Shown here piece by piece: positions 18,807 through 27,488 of a DNA stretch of 64,000 nucleotides. Each line of letters begins with the position of its first letter. Within the stretch, counting starts at the first letter, position 1. A program made the translations under genes and the position numbers. The DNA is from Actinomycetospora termitidis (lineage in GTDB: Bacteria; Actinomycetota; Actinomycetes; Mycobacteriales; Pseudonocardiaceae). The stretch lies in the NCBI RefSeq assembly GCF_030286555.1, contig NZ_JASVWF010000006.1, forward strand, positions 124,001-188,000, written 5' to 3'. The notes beneath the pieces were generated by a model. The model searched no databases. It was not told the origin of the DNA and worked only from the letters and a program-made list of their open reading frames with translations.

Positions 18807-19654
18807 GGTGAGGCCACCTGTCCGAGTGTCGGGAGGCAGACCGCGACGGTGTCCGGCGGTCGTGCGACGATCCGCATCCGCAGGAGGGTGGAGTCATCGT
18901 TGTCCATCGCCCCGGACCCACGCTCGCCCTCGACGAGCTCTGCGAACTCCTCGGGCTCGCTCAGCGCGGCCAACAACTCCCACACCTCGCGGCGGCGCCC
19001 GGGGTCGGCGTCGGCGCGCAACAGCCACGCCGCGACCGCGTCGGTCGCGACGTAGAGGCGGTCCCCGAGGCGCAGGTCGCCCGACCAGAAGGTCGTGCAC
19101 TCGACCATCCGCTCGAGATGGACGCTCCTCGAGGAGAGCGCCTGCGGGCTGGTCCCGAAGTCGCCGGGCGCGAGCGGTGGTACGTGCCGGAGACGTTCGT
19201 GGTCACGGACCTGGAAGAGCACGGTGTCGCCGATCCCGAGGGCGGTCCACTGCGGCCGGTCGGAGTCGAGGAGGTCGATCTCCCCTGCGAGGAAGGTGGC
19301 ATACGAGGCCGACTCCTCGAACTTGCGGCGCGCCCAGGAGTGCGGGAAGACCCGGTCCACCTCGGCCCAGCGCGTCTGCATCTCCTCGTACCACTGGTGG
19401 ACGGCGGTCTCGGTGGGTGCGCAGAGCCACCAGGGTTCGTACTCCGTGGACGGAGCGAACGATCGCGCGAGCTGGCGAGCCCAGCCGCCGGGGTCGTAGC
19501 CGTCGGTGGCTCCGTCCGCCACCGCGAACCGTGCGCGTCCGCCGGATCGGGCGACATCGGCCCCGGCTCGCTTCATCGTGCTGAAGGCGTCCTCGTACTC
19601 GTCGGGCTCGTTCCCGCCCTTGACGAGGTGGAACGCGTCGATCATGACGTGCAT
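18803..19654 (-). CDS. PP2C-type protein phosphatase
   Basis: 283 residues with PPM/PP2C metal-site motifs in order: NEPDEYEDAF, FAVADGATDG, ALGIGDTVLF, LYVATDAVAAWLL and DNDDSTLLRM. No membrane helix or signal peptide, so it is cytoplasmic. It should reverse phosphorylation by the kinases encoded next to it. It overlaps the atypical kinase gene by 4 bases and starts 4 bases after the vWA gene ends. This kinase-PP2C-vWA order is the core of TerY-P triads. Confidence 0.88.
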   Translation of the reverse strand: MHVMIDAFHLVKGGNEPDEYEDAFSTMKRAGADVARSGGRARFAVADGATDGYDPGGWARQLARSFAPSTEYEPWWLCAPTETAVHQWYEEMQTRWAEVDRVFPHSWARRKFEESASYATFLAGEIDLLDSDRPQWTALGIGDTVLFQVRDHERLRHVPPLAPGDFGTSPQALSSRSVHLERMVECTTFWSGDLRLGDRLYVATDAVAAWLLRADADPGRRREVWELLAALSEPEEFAELVEGERGSGAMDNDDSTLLRMRIVARPPDTVAVCLPTLGQVASP

Positions 19655-19658
19655 CGCG

Positions 19659-20510
19659 TCACCGCCGACCCAGGTCCGGCCTGGTGCCGATCGTCAGGAA
19701 CTTGACCAGGGTCGGGAAGTCGGCGTTGAAGCTGAACGCCCGACCTCCCTCTGGCACCGAGAAGCCCGTCTCGTGCTTCTCGGCTGTGGCGACGAAGGTC
19801 GGTGGGAGTTCGCTGGAGATGCCGAACAGGAGGGGGCCGGGCTCCGGAAGGCCGTCGGCGGACGCCGGGAAGTTCGCGGGCGGCTCCTCGTCGGGGGAGA
19901 TGAAGATGTTGAACAGCAGGGGCGGGCCGTCCTCCGTCGCGAGGGACCGCAACCGTGCCGCCCAGTCGACCAACGGCGTGTCCTGGTAGCGGTCGGTGAC
20001 GATGCCGTCGGTGATGTTGATGATGATCGGCGGGAAGGAGGTCCGGTGCCGACCGACCCACTCGTGCACGTGCTCGCCCGCCACCGCGATGGCCTCGCAC
20101 ATCGGCGTCCGGAAGCCCCACAACGGGTCGACCCAGACCTTGGCCCGGCCCGCCGGTGCGCCGGCGTCCGTGGACGGGACCTCCACCTCACGGGCCCACC
20201 CGTCCGCGATCTCGGGGACGGGGACGAGCCCCCGCCCGCGCAGCGTGTCGCCGGCCCACGCGCTCTCGACACCCTCGGTGCGATCGGACTTCATGCCGTA
20301 CCCGAAGACTCCGATGTCGTAGTAGTGCCGCACCCGGACTCCGCCCGGGTTCGCCATCATCACGAGGTTGTCGATCGTGCGGTTCAGCGCCCGCGCGGCT
20401 CCGGTCGCGAGCGTGCCGCCCTGCGGCCAGGCGCGGCGCATCGAGTCCGAGCGATCGATGAGGAAGACGATGCAGCCGGGGGTGCGTCGGGAGAAGCTGG
20501 TCGTGTACAT
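19659..20510 (-). CDS. TerY-like von Willebrand factor A protein
   Basis: 283 residues, entirely a vWA domain. The MIDAS metal site is complete: FLIDRSDSM (DxSxS), the threonine in FRTPMCEAI and the aspartate in INITDGIVTD. The start at 20510 has AAAGG seven bases upstream and gives MYTTSFSRRTPG; a longer open frame upstream is the shadow of the preceding gene. TerY-type proteins bind metal and act as scaffolds with a partner phosphatase and kinase, both encoded directly downstream. The zinc ribbon often attached to TerY is instead at the end of the protein encoded upstream (20537). Confidence 0.88.
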   Translation of the reverse strand: MYTTSFSRRTPGCIVFLIDRSDSMRRAWPQGGTLATGAARALNRTIDNLVMMANPGGVRVRHYYDIGVFGYGMKSDRTEGVESAWAGDTLRGRGLVPVPEIADGWAREVEVPSTDAGAPAGRAKVWVDPLWGFRTPMCEAIAVAGEHVHEWVGRHRTSFPPIIINITDGIVTDRYQDTPLVDWAARLRSLATEDGPPLLFNIFISPDEEPPANFPASADGLPEPGPLLFGISSELPPTFVATAEKHETGFSVPEGGRAFSFNADFPTLVKFLTIGTRPDLGRR

Positions 20511-20536
20511 CCGTCGCCTTTCGGGGAGCGTGTCGA

Positions 20537-21373
20537 TCAGGAGCCGGGCGACCGCACCGGTGGCCAGCCCTCGCCCGGGCGCCAGTCCCAGTGAGCGCGG
20601 CAGGTCTGACATCTGAAGCCGTAGCGGTTGCCCTGCGCGGCGATGTCGAGCGCGTAGCCGGCGCATTCCGGGCACACCGCGAGCTGTGTGGGGTGCTCGT
20701 AGCCGGCGAGGGCCCGCAGCGTGCGGGACGGCGGCAACGTCGGGGCCTGCTTCGTCGGCTTCGAGCTCGTCGAGCGCGCGGGCGACGCCGGGGCCTCCCA
20801 CCAGGGCTTCCCGACGAGTGCGTGGGTCGGAGGCGGGGCGGAGGTCGCCGGGGGAGCCGGCGTCGGGGGAGGCGCCGAGCCCGTCGGGACGGGGAACCGG
20901 CTGGTCGCCTCGGTCGCTCCCGGGAGCGGCGGCCGGCTGCTCCCGCCCGAGCCGCGGACGACCGGGAGAGCTCCCGGCTCGTGAGCCTCGGGTCGCCGGG
21001 TGTCGTTGCTCCCTCCCGTGGCGGCGCCGGGGGACGGCGTCGTGGGCGGAGCAGGGACCGGCGCCTCTCGTGGTGTGGACGGCCCGGTGACAGCGCCCGA
21101 CGGGCCCCAGCCCGGGTCCGATCTCGGGGCGGGTCGCTGACGGGATGCCCAGTCGGTGAAGAGAAGGGATGTCACGATGCCGAGGAACACGGCGGCGGCG
21201 GCGGCGACGACACCTGCGACGAACGTCGGGCGTGCACCGGCTGCGAGGGCCACGAGCACCCCGAGAAGCGTGCCCGCCAGGACCAACGGGACCACGACGG
21301 CCGTCGTGGAGAGGGGAGCCCCCTCCCGCGCGGAGTTCTTCGCGGAGTCCTTGGTCGTCATGTGCTCAGCCAT
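20537..21373 (-). CDS. two-helix membrane protein with PWWE motif and C-terminal zinc ribbon
   Basis: 278 residues. Two N-terminal membrane helices (TTAVVVPLVLAGTLLGVLVAL and FVAGVVAAAAAVFLGIV) are followed by about 130 residues rich in Pro, Ser, Thr and Gly, the site KPWWEA (coded at 20792-20809) and a compact zinc ribbon, CPEC...CQTC, near the end. The architecture suggests a membrane anchor presenting a ribbon to soluble partners, probably the vWA protein encoded 26 bases downstream. The ATG at 21373 overlaps the previous gene by 8 bases; ATG 21361 is also possible. Confidence 0.75.
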   Translation of the reverse strand: MAEHMTTKDSAKNSAREGAPLSTTAVVVPLVLAGTLLGVLVALAAGARPTFVAGVVAAAAAVFLGIVTSLLFTDWASRQRPAPRSDPGWGPSGAVTGPSTPREAPVPAPPTTPSPGAATGGSNDTRRPEAHEPGALPVVRGSGGSSRPPLPGATEATSRFPVPTGSAPPPTPAPPATSAPPPTHALVGKPWWEAPASPARSTSSKPTKQAPTLPPSRTLRALAGYEHPTQLAVCPECAGYALDIAAQGNRYGFRCQTCRAHWDWRPGEGWPPVRSPGS

Positions 21374-21947
21374 CTCGGAAGCTCACCTCGAAAGGCGTGG
21401 TCGCCCGCTCGTCCTGGCACGTTTCCGGGAGGGCGTCCCGGACCCAGCAGATGCGGTCGATCTGGAACGTGCCGATATCGATGTCTGCTCGGCCGTCCGG
21501 CCCCAGTTGCGTGTTGAGGACCTGGTCGGTACCGCGGAGGTGCACGACGACCTTCGCGCCGGGACCGGCCGCGTCCGGGCCTGCGGGGACACGGGGGAGA
21601 CCGAGCGAGAGGAGACGTCTCGCGGGTGCCGGGGCGGCCGCCGCGGTCGACGCGGCAGGTGCGCCCGCCTCTGCGGGGGGTGACGGCACCGAGGTGGGCG
21701 CCGGGGTGCCGTCCGGCCCGGTCGCCCGGTTGTCGTCGGCGGGGAAGGCCAGGCCGGCGATCGCGAGGCACACCGCACCGATCACGACGCCGAGCGCGAG
21801 CACGCTCGCGACGATCGCCCAGGTCGGCAGGGGATCGTCGTGGGGATGCGTTCGCCCGGGAGGAGCCGGCGCCTCCTCCGTCGTCCTGCCCTTCGCCGTC
21901 CAGGCGTCGGCGTAGTCCCGTACGGGCCGCTGGTCGTCGGTGCTCAT
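21366..21947 (-). CDS. single-pass membrane protein, unknown function
   Basis: 193 residues: a hydrophilic N-terminus of about 40 residues, one membrane helix (TWAIVASVLALGVVIGAVCLAI), an Ala/Pro-rich linker and a small outside domain with two cysteines (ICWVRDALPETCQ). I recognise no family. Overlaps of 4 bases with the vWA gene upstream and 8 bases with the zinc-ribbon gene downstream put it in the operon. Its outside domain may serve as a ligand or cell-envelope contact. Confidence 0.65.
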   Translation of the reverse strand: MSTDDQRPVRDYADAWTAKGRTTEEAPAPPGRTHPHDDPLPTWAIVASVLALGVVIGAVCLAIAGLAFPADDNRATGPDGTPAPTSVPSPPAEAGAPAASTAAAAPAPARRLLSLGLPRVPAGPDAAGPGAKVVVHLRGTDQVLNTQLGPDGRADIDIGTFQIDRICWVRDALPETCQDERATTPFEVSFRDG

Positions 21948-23587
21948 CGGCGGATCCGCTCCGTGGTCGAGTCGGAGGTGTGTTCGGCGGAGACCGACCC
22001 GAGCCGGTGCTGGACCTCGAGACCCAGCACCAGCCGGCGCCCGTTCTCCGGCAGGTCGATCGAGGCGCTGCGTGGCGTGCCGGCGACGTCACCGGCGGAG
22101 CGGGGCCGGACGTGGACCCGGAGTCGGACGACCCGTCCGGTCCGGTGCCGCCGTCCGCGGACCGAGATCCGGACGTCGGCCCCCGGCACGTCGAGTCGTC
22201 CGGGCTCCTCGTCGTCGGTCGACAGGTGGTGCCGACGACGGTGGAGATCGAGCCGGCCCCCGGCGGTGCGGGCCTGCGGTCCGGTGACGACGACCGTCAC
22301 CGTGCCGCGCAGCCGGGGCGACAGGAGGGCCGCTGCGAGGCCGACGATTCCGACGAGCACGAGCAGCAGCAACCACCACCCCAGGCCGAGGCCGACCGGG
22401 GCGGTCCCGGCCATGGTCCCGGTGGCGTCCACGAGGTCGCCGTCCGTCGGGGCCTGGTCGGGCCGGCCCACCAGCGCGGCGAGCCCGTTCGCGGTGTTCG
22501 AGACGACGTGCCCCGACAGCACGAGGTCGGTGGAGTAGGTCCCCGAACCGGGAACGAGCGAGGTGCGGAAGGGCACCGTCCACGACAGCCGGACGGGGAG
22601 AACCTGCGATCCCCCCGCGGGCAGGTTCACCACGTCGGGCAGGGGCGTGGACCGCACGTCGAACCCGTCCTCCGAGGTGAGCTTCGGATCCTCGAGCGTG
22701 ACGGGGAAGACGGGTGAGGTGTTGGTGATGACGACCCCGATGGTGGTCGCGCCCGATCCGAGGTCGACGTCGGAGAACGACGGAGGCCACGACACCCGCA
22801 CCCCGGGGCCAGGCATCCGGTCGAGGAGCGGGGCCGCCTGCTGCAGCCGGACGTCCTGGTCGAGGCGGCCGAGGTAGTCCTTCAGTGATCCCTCGCCCGC
22901 GACCGTCAGGTCCTGGGTCTGCGGGAGCGCGCTCGCCATCAACTCGCTGCCGGTGCGACCCGAGAGGGGGATGCTGAAGGCGCGCAGCGGCCGGGCCCGG
23001 CCGGCCCGCTCGGCCCTCGCGCGCAGGTCCGCCCAGCCCGGGGAGGATGCGTCGACATAGCGGCTGGTCGGTGCCGCGGCCTGGGTGCCGTCAGTGAGCA
23101 GCACGACGGACGTCGTCTGGCCGGCAGGCACGCCGTCGACCTCGCGGAGGGCGAGATCGAGCCCGGCTCCGACGTCGGTGTTCGCGCCGGTCGCCTCCGG
23201 GAGCCGCGCCGACACGTCACCGACGGCAGAGACCTCGGTCAGGGGCACGATCGTCGACGCCCGTTCGGCGAACCCGACGACCGCGAGCCGGTCGCCCGGG
23301 CACAGCGCATCCACGAACGAGCGCATCGCCACGCGCACCTCGTCGTAGCGCCCACCGGTCTGCATCGACCGGGAGAGGTCGACGGCGAACACGTAGGAGA
23401 CGGCCGGGCGCGGCGTCCCGACCGAGTCCAGCAGTGCAGCCGGCGTCACGCTCCCCGCCGCCACGTCGGGCAGGGGTGGTCCGTCGCAGCCGTGCGTGGG
23501 AGCGGCGGACGCCGGGCCGATCGCGAGCAGCGCAGCGAGGAGGACGAGAGCCGTGGTCGTGCACGCGGCCACGAGGGGTCGGGTCAT
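21944..23587 (-). CDS. secreted/membrane vWA domain protein
   Basis: 547 residues. A signal peptide (TTALVLLAALLAIGPASAAP) leads to an extracytoplasmic vWA domain with a full MIDAS: FAVDLSRSM, TGANTDVGAGL and VVLLTDGTQ. A beta-rich middle follows, then one membrane helix (GWWLLLLVLVGIVGLAAALL) and a cytoplasmic basic tail of about 120 residues with beta-sandwich character. It may bind an extracellular ligand by its metal site and pass the state to the cytoplasmic kinase/GTPase proteins. It overlaps the GAP1-like gene and the next gene by ATGA. Confidence 0.82.
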   Translation of the reverse strand: MTRPLVAACTTTALVLLAALLAIGPASAAPTHGCDGPPLPDVAAGSVTPAALLDSVGTPRPAVSYVFAVDLSRSMQTGGRYDEVRVAMRSFVDALCPGDRLAVVGFAERASTIVPLTEVSAVGDVSARLPEATGANTDVGAGLDLALREVDGVPAGQTTSVVLLTDGTQAAAPTSRYVDASSPGWADLRARAERAGRARPLRAFSIPLSGRTGSELMASALPQTQDLTVAGEGSLKDYLGRLDQDVRLQQAAPLLDRMPGPGVRVSWPPSFSDVDLGSGATTIGVVITNTSPVFPVTLEDPKLTSEDGFDVRSTPLPDVVNLPAGGSQVLPVRLSWTVPFRTSLVPGSGTYSTDLVLSGHVVSNTANGLAALVGRPDQAPTDGDLVDATGTMAGTAPVGLGLGWWLLLLVLVGIVGLAAALLSPRLRGTVTVVVTGPQARTAGGRLDLHRRRHHLSTDDEEPGRLDVPGADVRISVRGRRHRTGRVVRLRVHVRPRSAGDVAGTPRSASIDLPENGRRLVLGLEVQHRLGSVSAEHTSDSTTERIRR

Positions 23588-26103
23588 GAGGCTCCTCCGG
23601 GGCGCCAGAACCGAGCGCGACGCTGCTCGGTGTGCGGTGTCCTGGTCGACGGGCCGTGTCCGGCGCGCGCGCGATGGAGTCGTTCGAGCGCGAGCTCACG
23701 CGACCGGTCCAGTGCCTCGAGGGCGGCGTGCCGGTCGTCGCGGTCGGCCAGGAGCTGTGCGATGCGCGCGTTCAATCGGCGCAGTTCGTCCTCGTGCTCC
23801 TGGCGCTCGGGCGCACCGTCCGCCTGTTCGATGGCGCGAGCCAGGGCACGGGGGACGTCGGCGGCGACCTGGTCGCCGAACCCGCCGTCGCGCGCGTGTG
23901 CGACGGTCTCGGCGAACCAGGTCGACACCGCCGAGGCCGCGACGTCGTGGTCGTCCACCATGAGCCGCGCCGTGGCGTCCCAGAGGTCGACCAGTCCTCG
24001 AGCGCCTCCGTGCCCCACCCGCCCGGCGAGCGCCCCGACCCAGAGCCCGCGGCCGTCGGCGGGTTCGTGAGCGAGCAGTCCGGCGAGGAGCGCGGCCAGT
24101 TCGCCCGTCGGGCGGTCCCGGGACACCGCGAGGCGTAGCCGTGCCAGGTCGCGCCACCACGCGATCCCGCCTCGCTCGTCGTCCGGGGTCCAGGCGCCGG
24201 GCAGTTCGTCGAGGCGGGCGACGAGGCGGCCGTCGTCGGCGGCGAGGGCCCGGCGGAGCACGGTCGGACGCCAGTCGGGCACGGGTTCGGCGGCCGTGCC
24301 GGCCAGTATTCGGGCGCGCTGGTCGGCGTCGTCGGAGGCGGACAGTCGCTGGTCGACCACGGCTTCGAACGCCCGTCGCGGCATGCCCTCGCAGGCCTGG
24401 CGCACCGCCGCGACGTAGCGGACGCCGTCGTCGACGGGCTCTGGAGGGAGGGCGACGTGCCCGCATACCCGGAGGGCGTCGAGCCGTCCCGCGACCTGGT
24501 CGTCGGCGCCGGCCGACGTGGCGAGGCGTCGCCGCAACGCCGCTGACCCGTCGGTGGGCCCGTCCTCGAGGACCGGGACGAGTCCGGTCCAGGCGGACGG
24601 GAGGAGCAGGTCGAGCCGGTCCAGCTCGTGCGCGCCGGCGAACAGGATCGCGGCCAGCCGGGGAGCGCGGTGATCGTCCCCGAGGAGCCCGAGAGGATCG
24701 GGTTCCGGGCGGCGTCCCTCGATCAGACAACGGAGGGCGAGCACCCAGTGAGGGGTGCGTTGGGAGCCCCCGTCGAGCCACTCCACGAGGCCCGCGAGCT
24801 GTGTCACGGGCGGTCGGCCGAGCAGGCCCGTCATGGCGTCGAGGTCCTCGCACCAGCGCTCACGCAGCCGTTCCCACCGGGGGAAGCCGCGGTCGGCGAG
24901 CAGGTCGGCCACCAGCACGGCGAGGTCGGGCGGGCACGTGCCGAGAGGCCCCAGCACGTCACGCAGGAACACCTCGAGGTCCCCGTGCTCCTCGGCCGCG
25001 TCGACGAACGCCAGGACCTGTTCCCGGCCCGGCCGTGGAGCGTCGGGATCCGTGAGGGCCCGCTGCAGGTCCGGGCCCCAGAGTGGGCTGAGCAGCCGGA
25101 GTTCCTCGCGACCGGCTCCCTCGAGCGCGCAGCGGAACACGGCGCGGCGGAGCGCCGGGTCGACGGCGGGTGGCCCCTGTCGGCGCAGCGCGCGACGGGC
25201 GCGGACCGAGTCGCCGTGTCCGGCGCGCACATCGGCCGTCACGGCCCGGAGGAGGTCGAACTCGATCGCGACGTCGAGCGCGTGCTGGGGGGAGCCGAAG
25301 TCGACCGCCGTCGTGTGCGCGGCGAGCCACTCCCGCAGTTCGTCGGCGCGACCTTCGGCAATGTAGCCGCCGGCGACGTCGAGGTAACGTCGAGCGATGA
25401 CGCTGCGTGGTGGGCCCGGGACACGGCCGGGGGACACCTCGGGAACCGACCTGGCCACCCCGCGGTCGGAGAAGCAGAGGCGCTGGGGCCGATGGGCGGG
25501 ATCGACCGCGTAGGTGGTCAGCGTCAGCGCTGCTCGGTACCCCGCCGGGAGGGCGGAGGCGACCGCCTCCGCCACCGCGAGCCGCCCGAGCATGTCGAGG
25601 TCGGCGTCCGCGACGACGACCCGTCCCTCCAGGAGCAGGGCGGCCACGGCGACGGCCCAGGCCGGATCGACACCGGGGGCCGGTGGTGCGTCATCGGTGA
25701 TCTCCAGGTCCAGGGCTTCACCCGGTGCGGGCAGCACGGCTCTCCCCACCGCATCGGCCCAGGCCGGGTAGCCGACCCCGGCCAGCGCGCTCCCGGCCAC
25801 CACCGCGATGGTGGTGGTCGCGATCGCCCGCCGATCGCGGTCGCGCTCGCCCGACCAGCGCATCAGAGCAAGCGAGAGCCACGGATCCTCGCCGCCGTGG
25901 CATCCGACGGACGCCCACGGGAGGGAGTCGGGCCGCCCGGGGGCTTCGGTCTCGGGCGTGCCGGGCGCGTTCTCGGCCAGGTACCGGCCGAGCTGGAGGG
26001 CGTCGCCGGTTCCCGACGCCAGGATCCGGTAGTCGCTCTGATCGCCCGGGGCCTTGCCCTCGACCGCCCAGTGGGCCTCGACGGTGCGCATCGTCGTGCT
26101 CAT
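23584..26103 (-). CDS. GTPase-associated protein 1-like (GAP1-N2/M/C)
   Basis: 839 residues with no membrane helix. The N-terminal 150 residues (RTVEAHWAVEGKAPGDQSDYRI, then SLPWASVGCHGGEDPWLSL) look like the family I know as GTPase-associated protein 1, N-terminal type 2. A middle part contains ALTLTTYAVDPAHRPQRLCF, and the rest is largely helical, ending in a coiled coil (HEDELRRLNARIAQLL). The next gene downstream of its start on the operon, overlapping by ATGA, is a GTPase, which is the partner the family is named after. Its biochemical role is not known to me; an adaptor on the GTPase is the simplest reading. Confidence 0.7.
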   Translation of the reverse strand: MSTTMRTVEAHWAVEGKAPGDQSDYRILASGTGDALQLGRYLAENAPGTPETEAPGRPDSLPWASVGCHGGEDPWLSLALMRWSGERDRDRRAIATTTIAVVAGSALAGVGYPAWADAVGRAVLPAPGEALDLEITDDAPPAPGVDPAWAVAVAALLLEGRVVVADADLDMLGRLAVAEAVASALPAGYRAALTLTTYAVDPAHRPQRLCFSDRGVARSVPEVSPGRVPGPPRSVIARRYLDVAGGYIAEGRADELREWLAAHTTAVDFGSPQHALDVAIEFDLLRAVTADVRAGHGDSVRARRALRRQGPPAVDPALRRAVFRCALEGAGREELRLLSPLWGPDLQRALTDPDAPRPGREQVLAFVDAAEEHGDLEVFLRDVLGPLGTCPPDLAVLVADLLADRGFPRWERLRERWCEDLDAMTGLLGRPPVTQLAGLVEWLDGGSQRTPHWVLALRCLIEGRRPEPDPLGLLGDDHRAPRLAAILFAGAHELDRLDLLLPSAWTGLVPVLEDGPTDGSAALRRRLATSAGADDQVAGRLDALRVCGHVALPPEPVDDGVRYVAAVRQACEGMPRRAFEAVVDQRLSASDDADQRARILAGTAAEPVPDWRPTVLRRALAADDGRLVARLDELPGAWTPDDERGGIAWWRDLARLRLAVSRDRPTGELAALLAGLLAHEPADGRGLWVGALAGRVGHGGARGLVDLWDATARLMVDDHDVAASAVSTWFAETVAHARDGGFGDQVAADVPRALARAIEQADGAPERQEHEDELRRLNARIAQLLADRDDRHAALEALDRSRELALERLHRARAGHGPSTRTPHTEQRRARFWRPGGAS

Positions 26104-27488
26104 CGCCGGCCCCTGCTGATGGCGTGCTGGAGGTCGACGAGCGGCTCGAGGACGTTCACCGGGCGGGGCGTGCTGCGCAGCACGTACTGTCCGCCGCGGA
26201 CCTGCAGGTTGTCCGGGTCGTCGAGGTCCACCGCGCCGTCCGGCGCGTGGAAGCCGACCGCCGAGGTCACGTAGAAGTGGGTCCGGGACGGACTGAAGTT
26301 GGCCAGGATCTGATTGCGGATGGCCGAGGCCGCGCGCGCCCGCCGATCACGGCACAACCACTCGAAGAAGTCCCGGGCGTGGACGTCGGCCACCCTCGGG
26401 GCGAAGGGTGGTCGCGCGTCCTGGGTGAGCCACAGCCCTCGACGTGCGTCGTGCACCATCGGCACGTTGTCGAGCTTGGCGACGCAGACGGCGAGGTGGT
26501 GGGGGAGTCGCCCATCTGGGTGCAGGTCATGCTGCATCCTGCTGAGCAGGGCGGTCATGGTCGCTCCGAAGAATGCCACCGCGTCCTGGTGGACGAATTC
26601 GCGCTGGGCGTCGAAGAGATAGACGAGCGCGTCGGAGCCGGCCAGCATCTCGATCAGGTCGGGCTCGGGGTTCTGGAACTCCGAACCCGGCCGGTCGGTC
26701 ATCCGGACGTCGATCGTCCGTGTCCGCCTGAAGCGGGTGCCGGGCCGCCGCAGCTTCCAGTGGATGTCCCGCCGGGCACGGGTCGCGGTGGGGAGGACCT
26801 GATCGCGCAGGATGCTCTGGTTCGCGTTGTCCAGGAACCGGCGCGACTCGTCATCGACCGGGATCACCATCCACCCCGCCTCGTACGCCGCGAGCGGGAG
26901 GGTCCAGAGGAAGGTGCTCTTGCCGCTCGACGTCCCGCCCCAGAGCGTGGTGGTGGGTTGCTCGTCGTCAGCGGGCTGGATCGGGGGCACGGGCGGTGCG
27001 CCGGAACCTCCCCGGGAGGGCGGATCGGGATCCGGGACGGGAGCACCTCGGCCGGGACCGCTCGGCGTGCCGGGGTTCGTGGGAAGAGGTGCGATCGGGG
27101 ACCGCAGTCCGGCCTCCGGGGTCCGTGGCTCGACGCGGGCGGGGCTCGGCTCGGCGGCGGCGGACTCCTCCGGGGGGAGGGACGGACCGCGACGGAACGG
27201 CCCACTGCGCTCTGGGCCCTCGTGTGGGGTAACGGGGCTCCCCGGAGCCTCGGCTGCTGCTCCGGCCTCACCGCCGGTCGCCCACCAGGGGTCGGCGGCC
27301 GAGGGCGACGTCGTCTGCGACGGGACCGGCCCGCCCGCGACGTCCTCCGTCTCGGCCGTCTCGGCCGTCTCCACCGGCGGGTCCGGCACCGGCGCGTCCC
27401 CCGTCGACGGGTCGGGCGGGGACGCCGGCTCGGACGAGGCCCGGCCCTGCTCCCACCACGGGGTCGATGCGCTGTCGTCCGTGCTCAC
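26100..27488 (-). CDS. P-loop GTPase with Pro-rich PWW-motif N-terminus
   Basis: 462 residues from a GTG that overlaps the upstream stop (GTGA). The first 170 residues are disordered and Pro/Glu-rich, with TPWWEQ at residues 9-14 (27447-27464) and DPWWAT (27276-27293). The GTPase domain has LWGGTSSGKSTFLW as P-loop (about 183), RMTDRPGSE as the switch II/Walker B region and CVAKLD as a variant of the NKxD guanine motif (about 337). It lacks membrane helices. A longer frame upstream lies inside the kinase gene and is not used. With the GAP1-like protein it should form the GTP-driven core of the operon. Confidence 0.82.
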   Translation of the reverse strand: MSTDDSASTPWWEQGRASSEPASPPDPSTGDAPVPDPPVETAETAETEDVAGGPVPSQTTSPSAADPWWATGGEAGAAAEAPGSPVTPHEGPERSGPFRRGPSLPPEESAAAEPSPARVEPRTPEAGLRSPIAPLPTNPGTPSGPGRGAPVPDPDPPSRGGSGAPPVPPIQPADDEQPTTTLWGGTSSGKSTFLWTLPLAAYEAGWMVIPVDDESRRFLDNANQSILRDQVLPTATRARRDIHWKLRRPGTRFRRTRTIDVRMTDRPGSEFQNPEPDLIEMLAGSDALVYLFDAQREFVHQDAVAFFGATMTALLSRMQHDLHPDGRLPHHLAVCVAKLDNVPMVHDARRGLWLTQDARPPFAPRVADVHARDFFEWLCRDRRARAASAIRNQILANFSPSRTHFYVTSAVGFHAPDGAVDLDDPDNLQVRGGQYVLRSTPRPVNVLEPLVDLQHAISRGRR

